From JAPOXR01 sp965221935 (GTDB taxonomy: Bacteria > Pseudomonadota > Alphaproteobacteria > Rhodobacterales > Rhodobacteraceae), in assembly GCA_965221935.1 (NCBI GenBank), contig CBDCSZ010000048.1:106481-170480 (forward strand): a DNA stretch of 64,000 nucleotides, read 5' to 3'. Of this stretch, positions 1-8,846 are shown piece after piece (within the stretch, counting starts at the first letter, position 1; the number at the start of each line of letters is the position of its first letter). Position numbers and translations under genes: made by a program. Below the pieces are notes generated by a model that saw nothing but the letters and a program-made list of their open reading frames with translations, made no database searches and was not told the DNA's origin.

Positions 1-443
1 GCGCCAATGGTCTCAGGCGCGAAGAGAATCTCACCGACACGGTCAAACATGTAGCTGACAGCGCCCGTTTCCGCGAGATTGCCGCCGGATTTGCCAAAAA
101 TCGACCGGACCGCTGAGGCCGTCCGGTTTTTGTTATCGGTCATGGCCTCGACAATCACCGCCACTCCCGCAGGCCCGTAACCCTCATAGCGCACTTCCAT
201 GAGCTGGTCCGCATCCGGCCCGGCCGCTTTTGAGATGGCTCTGTCGATCACATCTTTCGGCACGGAAGAGGATTTCGCTTCGCGCACCGCCAGCCGAAGC
301 CGCGGATTCTTGTCAGGATCCAGATCGCCGAGCTTTGCCGCAACGGTCACCTCGCGCGCCAGCTTGGCAAACAGTTTTGAGCGGGCCGCATCCTGCCGGC
401 CTTTGCGGTGCTGAATATTCGCCCATTTGGAATGGCCTGCCAT
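1..443 (-). CDS. yebC: YebC/PmpR-family regulatory protein, 3' part outside window
   Basis: The N-terminus reads MAGHSKWANIQHRKGRQD, the signature opening of the YebC/PmpR (TACO1-like) family. It continues with KLAREVTVAAK, VPKDVIDRAIKKA and YEGYGPAGVAV, all family landmarks. Members are about 240-250 residues and have been described as DNA-binding regulators and, more recently, as ribosome-associated factors that relieve stalling at proline-rich stretches. About 147 codons are visible; the C-terminus lies beyond base 1. In many alphaproteobacteria yebC sits directly upstream of ruvC. Here ruvC is at the other end of the window, so that linkage is broken. The ATG is set by the conserved MAGHSKW start. 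The next gene, ygfZ, is divergent. Confidence 0.95.
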   Translation of the reverse strand, partial: MAGHSKWANIQHRKGRQDAARSKLFAKLAREVTVAAKLGDLDPDKNPRLRLAVREAKSSSVPKDVIDRAISKAAGPDADQLMEVRYEGYGPAGVAVIVEAMTDNKNRTASAVRSIFGKSGGNLAETGAVSYMFDRVGEILFAPETIG

Positions 444-688
444 AACGGATCCCGTCCCGGTTTCGCTGCGGTTGTCCTGCCTGTCCGCATCGTGCGGCTG
501 TCCGTCTTGATGTTCCGGCGGCAGTCTGCGGGTCTTTTTGGGCAAATGAGGTCAAGTTTCAACAAGATTTATGTGCGCACTGTCTGTATGCCGCAAGTCC
601 GTGCTATTGGAGTTTTACCCTGACCGGGCAGTCTTGCGGGTCAGGAATATCTGCGGCGGCTTCGCCGGAACCCGGGAAAGGACAGGAA

Positions 689-1441
689 ATGGTCAGTGCG
701 GATCACGCCAGAGCCGTTGTCGAGGTTTCCGGTCCCGAGGCCCGCGCGTTCCTGCAGGGATTGGTCACCAACGATGTCGAAAAATTATCCGATGGCCTGG
801 CCTACTCCGCCCTGCTGACGCCGCAGGGCAAGTATCTGTTCGATTTTTTTATGGCAGCAAAAGACGGTGCGATCCTGATTGATGTCGCAGCCCATGCCGC
901 ATCCGGACTGATCCAGCGGCTGTCGCTGTACAGGCTCCGCTCCGCCGTCGAATTGCGGCTGACAGATATTCAGGTCGCCAGCGGCATGTCCGGGCGGCCA
1001 CATGGCGCATATGCGGACCCCCGTCACCCGGTTCTCGGCTGGCGCGCCTACGGAGATGGTTTCAGGACGGACCAATCGAATACGTGGGACAGACTACGCG
1101 TCTCGCACTGTGTCCCGGAAACCGGAATTGAGCTCATCCCTGAGAAAACTTTCATTCTTGAAGCCGGTTTTGAGCGGCTGAACGGCGTTGATTTCCGCAA
1201 GGGCTGTTTCGTCGGACAGGAGGTCACGGCGCGCATGAAACACAAAGCGGAACTGCGCCGGCGTCTGGCGACGGTCGCGGTTGAAGGGGCCGCGCCGGTG
1301 GGGACAGAAATCACCGACAATGGACGCAAAGTTGGCATTCTCTATAGCCAGGCCGGCGGAAAAGGAATCGCCTATCTCCGTTTCGATCGGATCAGCGGCG
1401 GTCCAATGGCTGCCGGCCGCGCGGTTCTCCGCCTGGAGTAG
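689..1441 (+). CDS. ygfZ: YgfZ/GcvT-domain folate-binding protein
   Basis: A 250-residue protein of the GcvT-like folate-binding family (YgfZ/CAF17/IBA57), which supports assembly or repair of a subset of iron-sulfur enzymes. The diagnostic motif KGCFVGQEV lies near residue 173, with the conserved cysteine that defines the YgfZ signature. The N-terminal half has the expected GLVTNDV and ALLTPQGKYLFDF blocks. The ATG at 689 follows a purine-rich ribosome site (AAAGGACAGGA). The stop lies inside the convergent phosphatase-like gene, giving a 50-base tail-to-tail overlap. It is divergent from yebC across a 245-base gap in which I see nothing else. Confidence 0.93.
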   Translation: MVSADHARAVVEVSGPEARAFLQGLVTNDVEKLSDGLAYSALLTPQGKYLFDFFMAAKDGAILIDVAAHAASGLIQRLSLYRLRSAVELRLTDIQVASGMSGRPHGAYADPRHPVLGWRAYGDGFRTDQSNTWDRLRVSHCVPETGIELIPEKTFILEAGFERLNGVDFRKGCFVGQEVTARMKHKAELRRRLATVAVEGAAPVGTEITDNGRKVGILYSQAGGKGIAYLRFDRISGGPMAAGRAVLRLE

Positions 1442-2240
1442 CCGAGGCGCCGGCGGCCGCATCGCCGCGCAGCAGAAGGGCAAACGGCGCGAATCCGGTG
1501 TTGCCGGCGGCAATGAGTCCGCGCTGGCGTCCTGAGCTGCTGTCAATTGTTTCGACCAGCCCGCCGGCCTCGGCGACCAAATGCGCCGCCGCCGGCAGGT
1601 CAGAAGGCGTCAGTCCGGTGTTCCAATAGGCGTCGAGGCGGCCGCAGCTCACGCTGGCAAGGTCCAGCGAAACCGCTCCCAACAGCCTCACATTTCCCAC
1701 CGACTTCGCCACGCGTTCAAAGATCGAAACCTGGTCTCCCAATTCCTTTCTGTCGCCCGCAAGTTCTGTTGCGGCCACAAATTCCGAGAGCCGCGCCTTT
1801 TTCGATGTGCGGATACGGGTTCCGTTCAGCCAGCTGCCAACACCCTTCTCGGCCGCAAACATCTCGTTTTCCAAGGCGTCGTATATCAGCGACAACACAG
1901 TCCGGCTCTTGTGCGCCAAGGCAACTGACAGTGCCCACCGCGGCAGCCCGCGGGAAAAATTCGCAGCGCCGTCCATGGCATTGATCACCCATTGGCGCGT
2001 CGGATCCTGTCCCGGTTCCGAACCAAGTTTTTGGCATCGATATCCGTAATACGGTCTGGTCTCCTTCAATTCTTCGAGCAGCGTCGACTCGGCGGCTTGC
2101 CAGGCGCGCTCGGTGAATTCCCTTGTTCCTTTGACGGACGCCTGCAGCTGCCGGACTTCGGTGAAATCGCGCAGCAGAATGCGCCCGACACGGCGCATCG
2201 CTTTCGAAGCAAGATTGAAATTCGGACTGTTGCCGATCAT
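1392..2240 (-). CDS. Degenerate inositol-monophosphatase-like protein (SuhB family)
   Basis: A 282-residue protein with the IMPase fold pattern and normal family length, but with the active site eroded. The metal-binding motif that is normally DPIDGT reads NAMDGA around residue 90, so the first aspartate is Asn. The upstream GEE glutamate motif is absent (YGYRCQ region near residue 68). The WDxAA motif reads SDLPAA near residue 214. Of the four usual metal ligands only two aspartates appear to remain. Phosphatase activity is doubtful; a structural or regulatory role is possible, as for E. coli SuhB in rRNA antitermination, which does not need catalysis. The ATG at 2240 has GGAAGAG upstream. 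It lies next to efp, as suhB-like genes often do in this class. Confidence 0.8.
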   Translation of the reverse strand: MIGNSPNFNLASKAMRRVGRILLRDFTEVRQLQASVKGTREFTERAWQAAESTLLEELKETRPYYGYRCQKLGSEPGQDPTRQWVINAMDGAANFSRGLPRWALSVALAHKSRTVLSLIYDALENEMFAAEKGVGSWLNGTRIRTSKKARLSEFVAATELAGDRKELGDQVSIFERVAKSVGNVRLLGAVSLDLASVSCGRLDAYWNTGLTPSDLPAAAHLVAEAGGLVETIDSSSGRQRGLIAAGNTGFAPFALLLRGDAAAGASATPGGEPRGRQPLDRR

Positions 2241-2425
2241 CGCCGCACGCTCTTCCCGACGCTCATTTGCAAGCTTCTGTTCGCTCAGCCGCCGAAGGCA
2301 AAACCGACAGTGAATTCCTGTTGGGGGCGAACCGGACAAAGCCGAATTCACTTGCGGCGGGGTGCAATATAGCTGAGGCATCCGCGAGACATCGGTGCCG
2401 ACGGTCCCGGCTGGAGACGAGTAGC

Positions 2426-2902
2426 TTGGCAGAAAACACTTTCAACGACATTTCCTTTGGGATTGCTGCGCTGGAAGAGCGCCTTGCTGTGTCAGGCCTG
2501 GATTTCCTGCGCGGCATGAAGGAGGGGCGGATGCCGCATCCGCCGATTTCCGGGCTGCTCGCCTACCGCATCGTCGAAGTTGAGGAAGGCCGGGTGATGT
2601 TCAAGGGCACGGCCAGTCCGGAATTCACAAATCCCATGGGCACGATGCATGGCGGCTGGTACGGCACCTTGCTCGACAGCGCAATGGCCTGCGCGGTCAT
2701 GACAAAGGTGGAAAAGGGGCAGCAATTCACCACGCTTGAATTCAAGGTCAATCTGACACGGCCTTTTCCGTTAGGCGAAGATGCGCTTGCGATTGGCGCA
2801 GTCATTCATTTTGGCAGGCGCACCGCGGTGGCCGAAGCGCGCCTCGTGGACCGGCGCGAACGCACTTACGCGCATTTGATGACCACCTGCATGGTCTTTT
2901 GA
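2426..2902 (+). CDS. PaaI-like hotdog-fold thioesterase
   Basis: A roughly 158-residue protein of the PaaI/DUF4442-like thioesterase group. The hotdog core is visible: a FTNPMGTMHGGW segment (HGG motif on the catalytic helix), then LDSAMACAV, FKVNLTRPFP and the strand that ends TAVAEARLVD. It probably hydrolyses an acyl-CoA; the substrate is not deducible. The start is chosen as TTG at 2426, because GGAG lies about 9 bases upstream and homologues begin just before the SGLDFLRGMKEGRMP segment. A later ATG at 2518 would remove conserved residues. The gene is divergent from the phosphatase-like gene. Confidence 0.82.
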   Translation: MAENTFNDISFGIAALEERLAVSGLDFLRGMKEGRMPHPPISGLLAYRIVEVEEGRVMFKGTASPEFTNPMGTMHGGWYGTLLDSAMACAVMTKVEKGQQFTTLEFKVNLTRPFPLGEDALAIGAVIHFGRRTAVAEARLVDRRERTYAHLMTTCMVF

Positions 2903-2947
2903 ATGGCTGGAATTCCGTTTCGCGTTCAATCCGCTGGACCGTTCTGG

Positions 2948-3511
2948 TCAGGCGCGTTCCGCGTATTCGCCTGTCTCGGTGTTGACGATCACCTCGTCGC
3001 CGGGACCGACAAAGGGCGGCACCAATATGCGAATCCTGTTTTCCAGCATCGCCGGCTTGAAGCTGTTGGCGGCTGTCTGGCCGGGAACCACCGGTTCGGT
3101 ATCGGCAATTCTGCAGGCGACTTTCTGCGGCAGTGAAAGACTAAGCGCCTCCTCGCCATAGAACTCGACGACAACCGTCATGCCTTCCTGGAGATACGGC
3201 CTCCGGTCGCCGAGCAAATCCGAATTCAGATACACCTGTTCAAAGGACTCCCCGTCCATGAACACCAGCAATTCACCCTCTTCGTACAGAAACTGCTGGT
3301 TTCTTTGTTCGAGACGTATCCTCTCGACCCGGTCGGCCGAACGAAACCGTTCGTTCAGTTTCGAACCGTTTCGAAGATTGCGCAGCTCAACCTGGGCGAA
3401 TGCGCCGCCTTTTCCCGGCTTCACATGCTCGATCTTGACCACGTTCCACAGGCAATCGTTGTGTTCGATAACATACCCCGGACGGATCTCGTTTCCGTTT
3501 ATTTTCGGCAT
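2948..3511 (-). CDS. efp: Translation elongation factor P
   Basis: A 187-residue protein with the three-domain EF-P pattern: N-terminal KOW-like domain, OB domain, C-terminal OB domain. EF-P binds between the P and E sites of the ribosome and rescues stalling at polyproline. The loop carrying the modified residue reads KPGKGGAF, placing Lys at position 34, the lysine that EpmA-type enzymes beta-lysylate. No epmA or epmB gene is seen in this window. The start at 3511 (MPKINGNEIRPG) matches the family; a TTG five codons upstream is a less likely alternative. The TolA protein encoded at 52.9-54.5 kb has many PEP runs and could be a client, which is inference. Confidence 0.96.
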   Translation of the reverse strand: MPKINGNEIRPGYVIEHNDCLWNVVKIEHVKPGKGGAFAQVELRNLRNGSKLNERFRSADRVERIRLEQRNQQFLYEEGELLVFMDGESFEQVYLNSDLLGDRRPYLQEGMTVVVEFYGEEALSLSLPQKVACRIADTEPVVPGQTAANSFKPAMLENRIRILVPPFVGPGDEVIVNTETGEYAERA

Positions 3512-3717
3512 CCAACCAACCGACAATTATTGTTTCTTGACAATGCGGGCCTAATTGTTGCACATTGCAAGAAATTTGGGAAGGCATTCTGCCGCGATCG
3601 GGTTATCGTGGATTTGTTCCGTCAGAATTGTCGCCGCTGAGAATATTCGGAGTAGTCTGTATCCGGTTTCGGCGGTCGTTTTCCGATAACGCATGGGTTT
3701 GGGGGAACCGACTTCAG

Positions 3718-4029
3718 ATGGCCGAATACGACGATACAGCATTCAATCACGAGCAAGGGTCACGTGCGCGAAAACTGTTCGCCGCCGTGGTTCTTGCCGC
3801 CCTTGACGATGCCATTGTTGATCACAAGAAATATGGAACCGGACCTGAAGTGATTGCCCGCTGGGCGCGCTCACGCGACGGGCGCGAAGTGTTGACCTGT
3901 GCCGGCATCGATCCGAATGAACGCGTTGTTGACGGGCTCAAGGCGTTTGTAAGCCGCGGAATCCGCACATCTGTGGCGCTTTCGAGAGAAGAGAGCGAGC
4001 GGCGCAGCCAAAGAGCGCGGGCCGCGTAA
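3718..4029 (+). CDS. Conserved small protein, possibly DUF6280
   Basis: A 103-residue charged, soluble protein with no signal peptide or membrane segment. The conserved-looking core is RKLFAAVVLAALDDAI, then RWARSRDGREVL, AGIDPNERVV and SREESERR near the end. It resembles an alphaproteobacterial family that I recall as DUF6280, but I cannot verify the assignment. No function is known to me. The start is the ATG at 3718 (MAEYDD); upstream in-frame codons do not look coding. It is divergent from efp across about 200 bases and convergent with the DUF3108 gene. Confidence 0.65.
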   Translation: MAEYDDTAFNHEQGSRARKLFAAVVLAALDDAIVDHKKYGTGPEVIARWARSRDGREVLTCAGIDPNERVVDGLKAFVSRGIRTSVALSREESERRSQRARAA

Positions 4030-4073
4030 ATCAAAGCCGGCGGCCCTGCCCCCGGGAGCACATCAGCAAATCG

Positions 4074-4826
4074 TTAGCGTTTGACGACTTTCAGGGTTCC
4101 GTAGCTGGTTTCGGTTTCCAATGACTGCAGGATGAACTGATCGTCACCATCCCTATCCCTGCTGTATTTGACCTTGAAGCCCAAAGCGTTGTCTGTGGCC
4201 ATTTCCGAAGCGGAATAGCCAAACATCCGCGTGTAGCTGCCTTCACAGACAGCGGTGTTTTCCTTGAGCACAGCTTCTTCCAGAGCGACTCTTGCCATAC
4301 GGGCGCCGTCAAACACGAAGTGTTCGTTGTCGCACAGCTCTGACGCCGCCGTCGGCTGAAAGGCGATATACAGCATCGTTACCGGATCAACTGTCAAAGC
4401 CAAAACCTCTCGAGTCAGCCCATCATCGAGCTGCCGCGGCGGATCGGATTCAATCGTTTCGGGGACGCCGTCTTTGAAATTGATGACCCTTTTCGAAACT
4501 CTCTCTTTTCTGGTGCGGGTTCCCTGATAACGAAATGGCCTCCAGCCCTGCTCGCTGACCCAGCCGCGGATTTTTCCTTCGATGCGGATGTCGGCAAACA
4601 CTTTCACAAGGCCGGTCGAGAACGCAACGGCTGTCGCAGCATAGGATTCGCCGTCAGTGACGCCGGCAAATCTCAATTCACCGATCTTGCCTCCAAGAAC
4701 CTGAATTTCATATCTCACCCTGAGTTCACGGATGTCTTCGGCCGAAACTGCCGGATTGCCACCCGAAACCAACAATACAGCGGCGGCGGCCATGCAAACC
4801 GCTGTCCCAATCGCAGAATTTACCAT
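4074..4826 (-). CDS. Secreted DUF3108-family protein
   Basis: A 250-residue protein with a clear Sec signal peptide: VNSAIG, a hydrophobic stretch rich in Ala/Val/Leu, then a likely cleavage after AVSA. The mature part is predicted beta-rich, with YEIQVLGGKIGELRF and QGWRPFRYQGTRTRK segments typical of DUF3108, a periplasmic family of unknown function. Start ATG 4826 gives a normal signal peptide; a GTG at 4868 would add 14 residues. In related genomes this family is often found near rpmB, which here lies about 1.3 kb to the right beyond meaB. The role is not known. Confidence 0.8.
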   Translation of the reverse strand: MVNSAIGTAVCMAAAAVLLVSGGNPAVSAEDIRELRVRYEIQVLGGKIGELRFAGVTDGESYAATAVAFSTGLVKVFADIRIEGKIRGWVSEQGWRPFRYQGTRTRKERVSKRVINFKDGVPETIESDPPRQLDDGLTREVLALTVDPVTMLYIAFQPTAASELCDNEHFVFDGARMARVALEEAVLKENTAVCEGSYTRMFGYSASEMATDNALGFKVKYSRDRDGDDQFILQSLETETSYGTLKVVKR

Positions 4827-4947
4827 GAAACGGTCCGTGTCTTTTTGTTTGCCTGCTCGATTCTGCACTATAAACCCAGATATGCCGCGCGGACTATGTC
4901 GAATGCCAATTCCGCCGTTTTCGCGTATGCCGGTCTAAGGGTGCCGA

Positions 4948-5937
4948 ATGAACAATATGGAACTGTTGGCCCGTGGTCTCGAGTCCGGTGACCGCCGCTC
5001 ATTGGCAAGAGCCATCACTTTGGTCGAAAGCCGAAACCCGGACCATCGCGGGCAGGCGGAAACCCTGATCGCTAGACTTGCAGAGTCGGGAATTCGCCAG
5101 GCGGCGCGCGTCGGACTCACCGGAGCGCCTGGTGTCGGCAAATCCACCTTGATTGACACGCTTGGCACACGGCTCACACGGCAGGGGATGCGGGTTGCGG
5201 TGTTGGCCGTCGATCCGTCTTCGGCGCGCACCGGAGGATCAATCCTCGGCGACAAGACCCGAATGGAAAACCTGTCGCGTGAGCCGCTCGCCTTTATCCG
5301 GCCCTCACCTTCCAATTGTGTGCTCGGCGGCGTCGCTGAGAACACGCGGGAAGTGGTCTTTTTGTGCGAACAGGCGGGCTTCGATGTCATTTTTGTGGAG
5401 ACAACAGGTGTCGGGCAGTCGGAAACAATCGTCTCTGAACTCACCGACATTTTCGTGCTGCTGGTCGCTCCCGCCGCTGGCGATGAACTGCAGGGTGTGA
5501 AACGCGGAATCATGGAAATGGCAGACTTGGTTGCTGTCACCAAGTCTGACGGCGCGCTGCTTCCGTCGGCTGAGCGGACATGCGCCGAATATGCGGGCGC
5601 CCTGCGGTTGTTCTCGCGGCGGGACTGCGATCCCAGGGAATTTCCGGCGGCGGTTCTGCTTTCGGTCCAGAACCGCGGATCGGTGGAACAGCTTTGGGAA
5701 AAGATCAAAACCCTGGAAGACTGGCGGCGCGGCAATGGCGTATGGGACCGTTCCCGCAAACGACAGGAGATCCACTGGATCAAGTCCCGGTTTCGCAATC
5801 GCCTGGTTGAGATGGTTGAAAGAGACCCCGGTGTGATCAATGCATATCGCCGCTTGGAAGACATTGTGGCCAACGGCGGCTCGGCCTTCAGCAGGGAGGC
5901 GCGCGAACAGCTGCAGTCGGTCGGCAAGTTGCTTTGA
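4948..5937 (+). CDS. meaB: Methylmalonyl-CoA mutase-associated GTPase MeaB (ArgK family)
   Basis: A 329-residue G3E-family P-loop GTPase. Visible motifs are the P-loop GAPGVGKST near residue 60, the switch region VDPSSARTGGSILGDKTRM, the ETTGVGQSE Walker-B/switch motif and the base-specificity motif VTKSDG. MeaB proteins load adenosylcobalamin into methylmalonyl-CoA mutase and protect it; E. coli ArgK/YgfD is the homologue. The length is normal. The mutase subunits are not in this window, so the client is inferred from the family. The start ATG at 4948 is preceded by AAGGGTG. Confidence 0.95.
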   Translation: MNNMELLARGLESGDRRSLARAITLVESRNPDHRGQAETLIARLAESGIRQAARVGLTGAPGVGKSTLIDTLGTRLTRQGMRVAVLAVDPSSARTGGSILGDKTRMENLSREPLAFIRPSPSNCVLGGVAENTREVVFLCEQAGFDVIFVETTGVGQSETIVSELTDIFVLLVAPAAGDELQGVKRGIMEMADLVAVTKSDGALLPSAERTCAEYAGALRLFSRRDCDPREFPAAVLLSVQNRGSVEQLWEKIKTLEDWRRGNGVWDRSRKRQEIHWIKSRFRNRLVEMVERDPGVINAYRRLEDIVANGGSAFSREAREQLQSVGKLL

Positions 5938-6101
5938 ACGGTCAGCGCCGGCGGGCCCGATTGATGAAGGGGACTTGCGTTCCGCGGGTATTGGGCGGCG
6001 CCGGTTGACGAAACCATCTCTTTCCCATAGGGAGCACCAGCGATTTTGCACCAAGGCCGATTGGCTTCACCCCTGACCCGCAACATCTAGGAAGCAGCGT
6101 C

Positions 6102-6404
6102 ATGTCTCGCATTTGTGAACTCACAGGCAAAGGCGGTCTCACTGGCAACAATGTCAGCCATGCCAAAAACAGGACGAAGCGGCGTTTCCTGCCCAATCTT
6201 AACCAGGCGTCACTGATGTCTGAAACTCTCGGCCGCACCTTCCGCATGCGGGTTTCCGCAGCGGCGCTGAGGACGGTGGATCACCGGGGCGGCCTCGATG
6301 CGTTCCTCAAAAAGGCGGATGATTCCACGCTTTCGCCAAAGGCCCTCAAGATCAAGAAAGAGATTGTCCGGGTCCGGAGCGAAGCCCCTGAAGCGGCGGC
6401 CTGA
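6102..6404 (+). CDS. rpmB: 50S ribosomal protein L28
   Basis: A 100-residue L28 protein. The N-terminus RICELTGKGGLTGNNVSHA and the following RRFLPNL block are diagnostic. The C-terminal tail is longer than in E. coli L28 (78 residues), as is usual for alphaproteobacteria, with the conserved LRTVDHRGGLDAFL segment. A component of the large ribosomal subunit. An AGGAAG ribosome site precedes the ATG. The next gene begins within about 60 bases and is probably co-transcribed. Confidence 0.96.
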   Translation: MSRICELTGKGGLTGNNVSHAKNRTKRRFLPNLNQASLMSETLGRTFRMRVSAAALRTVDHRGGLDAFLKKADDSTLSPKALKIKKEIVRVRSEAPEAAA

Positions 6405-6459
6405 GTCTGGCGTTTTCTGGAAAGGAACCGGCAGAATCCAGCTCCCGCATATAACGCCG

Positions 6460-6897
6460 TTGTCCGCACTGATCGCGGCACTGGCATTCACCGGCGCTGC
6501 AGCTGTCGCCGGGAGCTGCGCCGCGTGCCAGCCTAATATCCATGAACCGGTCGCGCGTCTTGCCTTTCCAGCGGCACGGAGCGCGGCGGTGTATTTTCGC
6601 ATTGAAAACACGTGCGACCGGCAGATCCTGCTCAGCGGCGCGGTCAGCCCTTCTGCCCGGCGGACCGAACTGCATGCCAGCGTCGAGGCGGCAGATGGCG
6701 TCGTGTCAATGCGGCCGGTCGAGGCCGCGGTGCCCATTGGGCCGGGCGAAACGCTGACTCTTGAACCGGGCGGCATCCATGTCATGCTCATGGGATTGGT
6801 TTCCACTGGCTATGTTGGCAGCGAAATCACGCTTGAACTCAGCTTTGATCGCACCGACGATGTCACCCTCGCGGCGCCGGTTCGAATTGGGCGTTGA
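6460..6897 (+). CDS. Periplasmic copper chaperone of the PCu(A)C family
   Basis: The product carries an export signal (LSALIAALAFTGAAAVAG, cleavage before the Cys-containing CAACQP segment) followed by a PCu(A)C domain. The copper-binding spacing H-x10-M-x21-H-x-M is recognisable: TELHAS, then VSMRPVE, then GGIHVMLMGL. These proteins deliver Cu(I) to the CuA centre of cytochrome oxidase in the periplasm. The start is uncertain: no ATG lies between the rpmB stop and the hydrophobic core, so a TTG at 6460 or another non-standard codon after the AAAGGAA at 6421 must serve. The reading frame stays open back into rpmB. Confidence 0.8.
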   Translation: MSALIAALAFTGAAAVAGSCAACQPNIHEPVARLAFPAARSAAVYFRIENTCDRQILLSGAVSPSARRTELHASVEAADGVVSMRPVEAAVPIGPGETLTLEPGGIHVMLMGLVSTGYVGSEITLELSFDRTDDVTLAAPVRIGR

Positions 6898-7016
6898 GGA
6901 TTCGCGTCTTGGCGGCAAAGCTTGGAAAGACCGGTCGCTGTTAACGCGATTTGACGCCAAATCGTGAATTTGGCACATCCAACGGCGCCACCGCCTGTAT
7001 CCGCTATTCAGGTCAA

Positions 7017-8819
7017 ATGAACAGTCTCTCCCGAATTCGCAATTTTTCCATTGTCGCGCACATTGATCATGGAAAGAGCACGCTGGCCGACCGGCTGATG
7101 CAGCTGACCGGGACTGTCCGGGACCGGGACATGAAGGAACAGCTTCTCGATTCGATGGATATCGAACGCGAGCGGGGAATCACCATCAAGGCCAACACTG
7201 TCCGGATTGGCTACCGGTCCGCCGACGGCGGCGACTACGTCCTGAACCTGATCGACACGCCCGGCCATGTCGACTTCACCTACGAGGTGTCGCGGTCGAT
7301 GCATGCGGTGGAGGGTTCGCTGTTGGTCGTTGACGCTTCGCAGGGTGTGGAAGCGCAGACCCTGGCGAATGTCTACCAAGCGCTGGATGCCAATCATGAA
7401 ATCATTCCAGTCCTGAACAAGATCGATCTGCCCGCTGCCGACACCGACGAGGCCAAGCGTCAGATCGAAGATGTGATTGGAATCGACGCCTCGGAATCGG
7501 TGTTTGTCTCGGCCAAAACCGGAGCGGGAATCCCAGATCTGCTGCAGGCGATTGTCGATCGTCTGCCGCCGCCCGAAGGCGATTCGGAGGCGGCGCTCAA
7601 GGCCATGTTGGTTGACAGCTGGTATGACACGTTTCTCGGTGTGATTGTCTTGGTGCGGATCATTGACGGCAGGCTGCGGAAAGGCGACCGCATTCGGATG
7701 ATGTCAACCGATGCCGCTTATCCGGTCGACCGGATCGGCGTGTTCCGGCCGGAAATGGAAGCTGTCGATGAGCTGAGCGCCGGAGAAATCGGGTTTTTGA
7801 CCGCCTCCATCAAACGTGTCCGCGACACGCGGGTCGGAGACACGGTCACACACGAACGGAATGGCTGCGCCGAAGCGGTCACCGGCATGAGTCCAAGTCT
7901 TCCGGTTGTGTTCTGCGGCTTTTTTCCCTCTGACAACGCCGATTTTGAAAACCTGCGCGAGGCGATCGAAAAAGTTTCGCTGAACGATGCGTCTTTCAGC
8001 AGCGAGCCCGAATCCTCGACGGCGCTGGGTTTCGGTTTTCGCTGCGGATTCCTCGGCCTGCTGCATATGGAAGTGGTGCACGAACGGCTTGAGCGCGAAT
8101 ACGATCTGGATCTCATCACGACAGCGCCGTCGGTGATTTACAAGGTCCATCTCAGGGACGGTTCGGTGCGGGAGATATACAATCCCGCGGATCTTCCCGA
8201 TGCGGAACTGATCGGCGACATCGAAGAGCCGAGAATAGACGCGACAATTCTGACGCCCGAGCCTTATCTGGGCAGCATTCTGGGCCTTTGCCACGAGCGC
8301 AGAGGCATTCAGAAAGAACTGTCGTATGTCGGCAGCCGAGCGATGGTTGTGTTCGATCTGCCGCTCAATGAGGTGGTGTTTGATTTTTACGACCGTCTCA
8401 AATCGGTGTCGCGCGGCTACGCGTCGTTTGACTATTCGATCAACGGTTATCAATCCGATCAATTGGTCAAACTGCAGATCATGGTCAACGGAGAACCGGT
8501 CGACGCATTGTCGCTTATGGTGCACCGCAACAAAGCGGAAGCGCGCGGACGCGCCATGTGCGAAAAACTCAAAGAACTCATCCCGCGCCACCTGTTCAAG
8601 ATACCGATCCAGGCCGCCATCGGCGGCCGGGTCATCGCGCGCGAGACGATTGCGGCCATGCGCAAGGATGTCACCGCAAAATGTTATGGCGGCGATGTGA
8701 CCAGAAAGAGAAAACTGCTTGAGAAACAAAAGAAAGGAAAACGGAAAATGCGGGAGTTCGGCCGGGTTGAAATCCCGCAGCAGGCATTCATCAACGCGCT
8801 TCGGGTCGACACCCGCTGA
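7017..8819 (+). CDS. lepA: Elongation factor 4 (LepA), ribosome back-translocase
   Basis: A 600-residue translational GTPase. G motifs in order: AHIDHGKSTL, the switch-I ERERGITIKA, DTPGH and NKIDLP. The LepA-specific C-terminal domain ends in the basic KRKLLEKQKKGKRKM segment and GRVEIPQQAF, the family hallmark. It acts on the ribosome and influences initiation and elongation under stress. The start is fixed at the ATG at 7017 because the conserved N-terminus (MNSLSRIRNFSIVAHIDH) begins there; the open frame further upstream is non-conserved. Full length. Confidence 0.97.
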   Translation: MNSLSRIRNFSIVAHIDHGKSTLADRLMQLTGTVRDRDMKEQLLDSMDIERERGITIKANTVRIGYRSADGGDYVLNLIDTPGHVDFTYEVSRSMHAVEGSLLVVDASQGVEAQTLANVYQALDANHEIIPVLNKIDLPAADTDEAKRQIEDVIGIDASESVFVSAKTGAGIPDLLQAIVDRLPPPEGDSEAALKAMLVDSWYDTFLGVIVLVRIIDGRLRKGDRIRMMSTDAAYPVDRIGVFRPEMEAVDELSAGEIGFLTASIKRVRDTRVGDTVTHERNGCAEAVTGMSPSLPVVFCGFFPSDNADFENLREAIEKVSLNDASFSSEPESSTALGFGFRCGFLGLLHMEVVHERLEREYDLDLITTAPSVIYKVHLRDGSVREIYNPADLPDAELIGDIEEPRIDATILTPEPYLGSILGLCHERRGIQKELSYVGSRAMVVFDLPLNEVVFDFYDRLKSVSRGYASFDYSINGYQSDQLVKLQIMVNGEPVDALSLMVHRNKAEARGRAMCEKLKELIPRHLFKIPIQAAIGGRVIARETIAAMRKDVTAKCYGGDVTRKRKLLEKQKKGKRKMREFGRVEIPQQAFINALRVDTR

Positions 8820-8846
8820 TTGCGCGTATTGTCCGGTTCTGACCGC

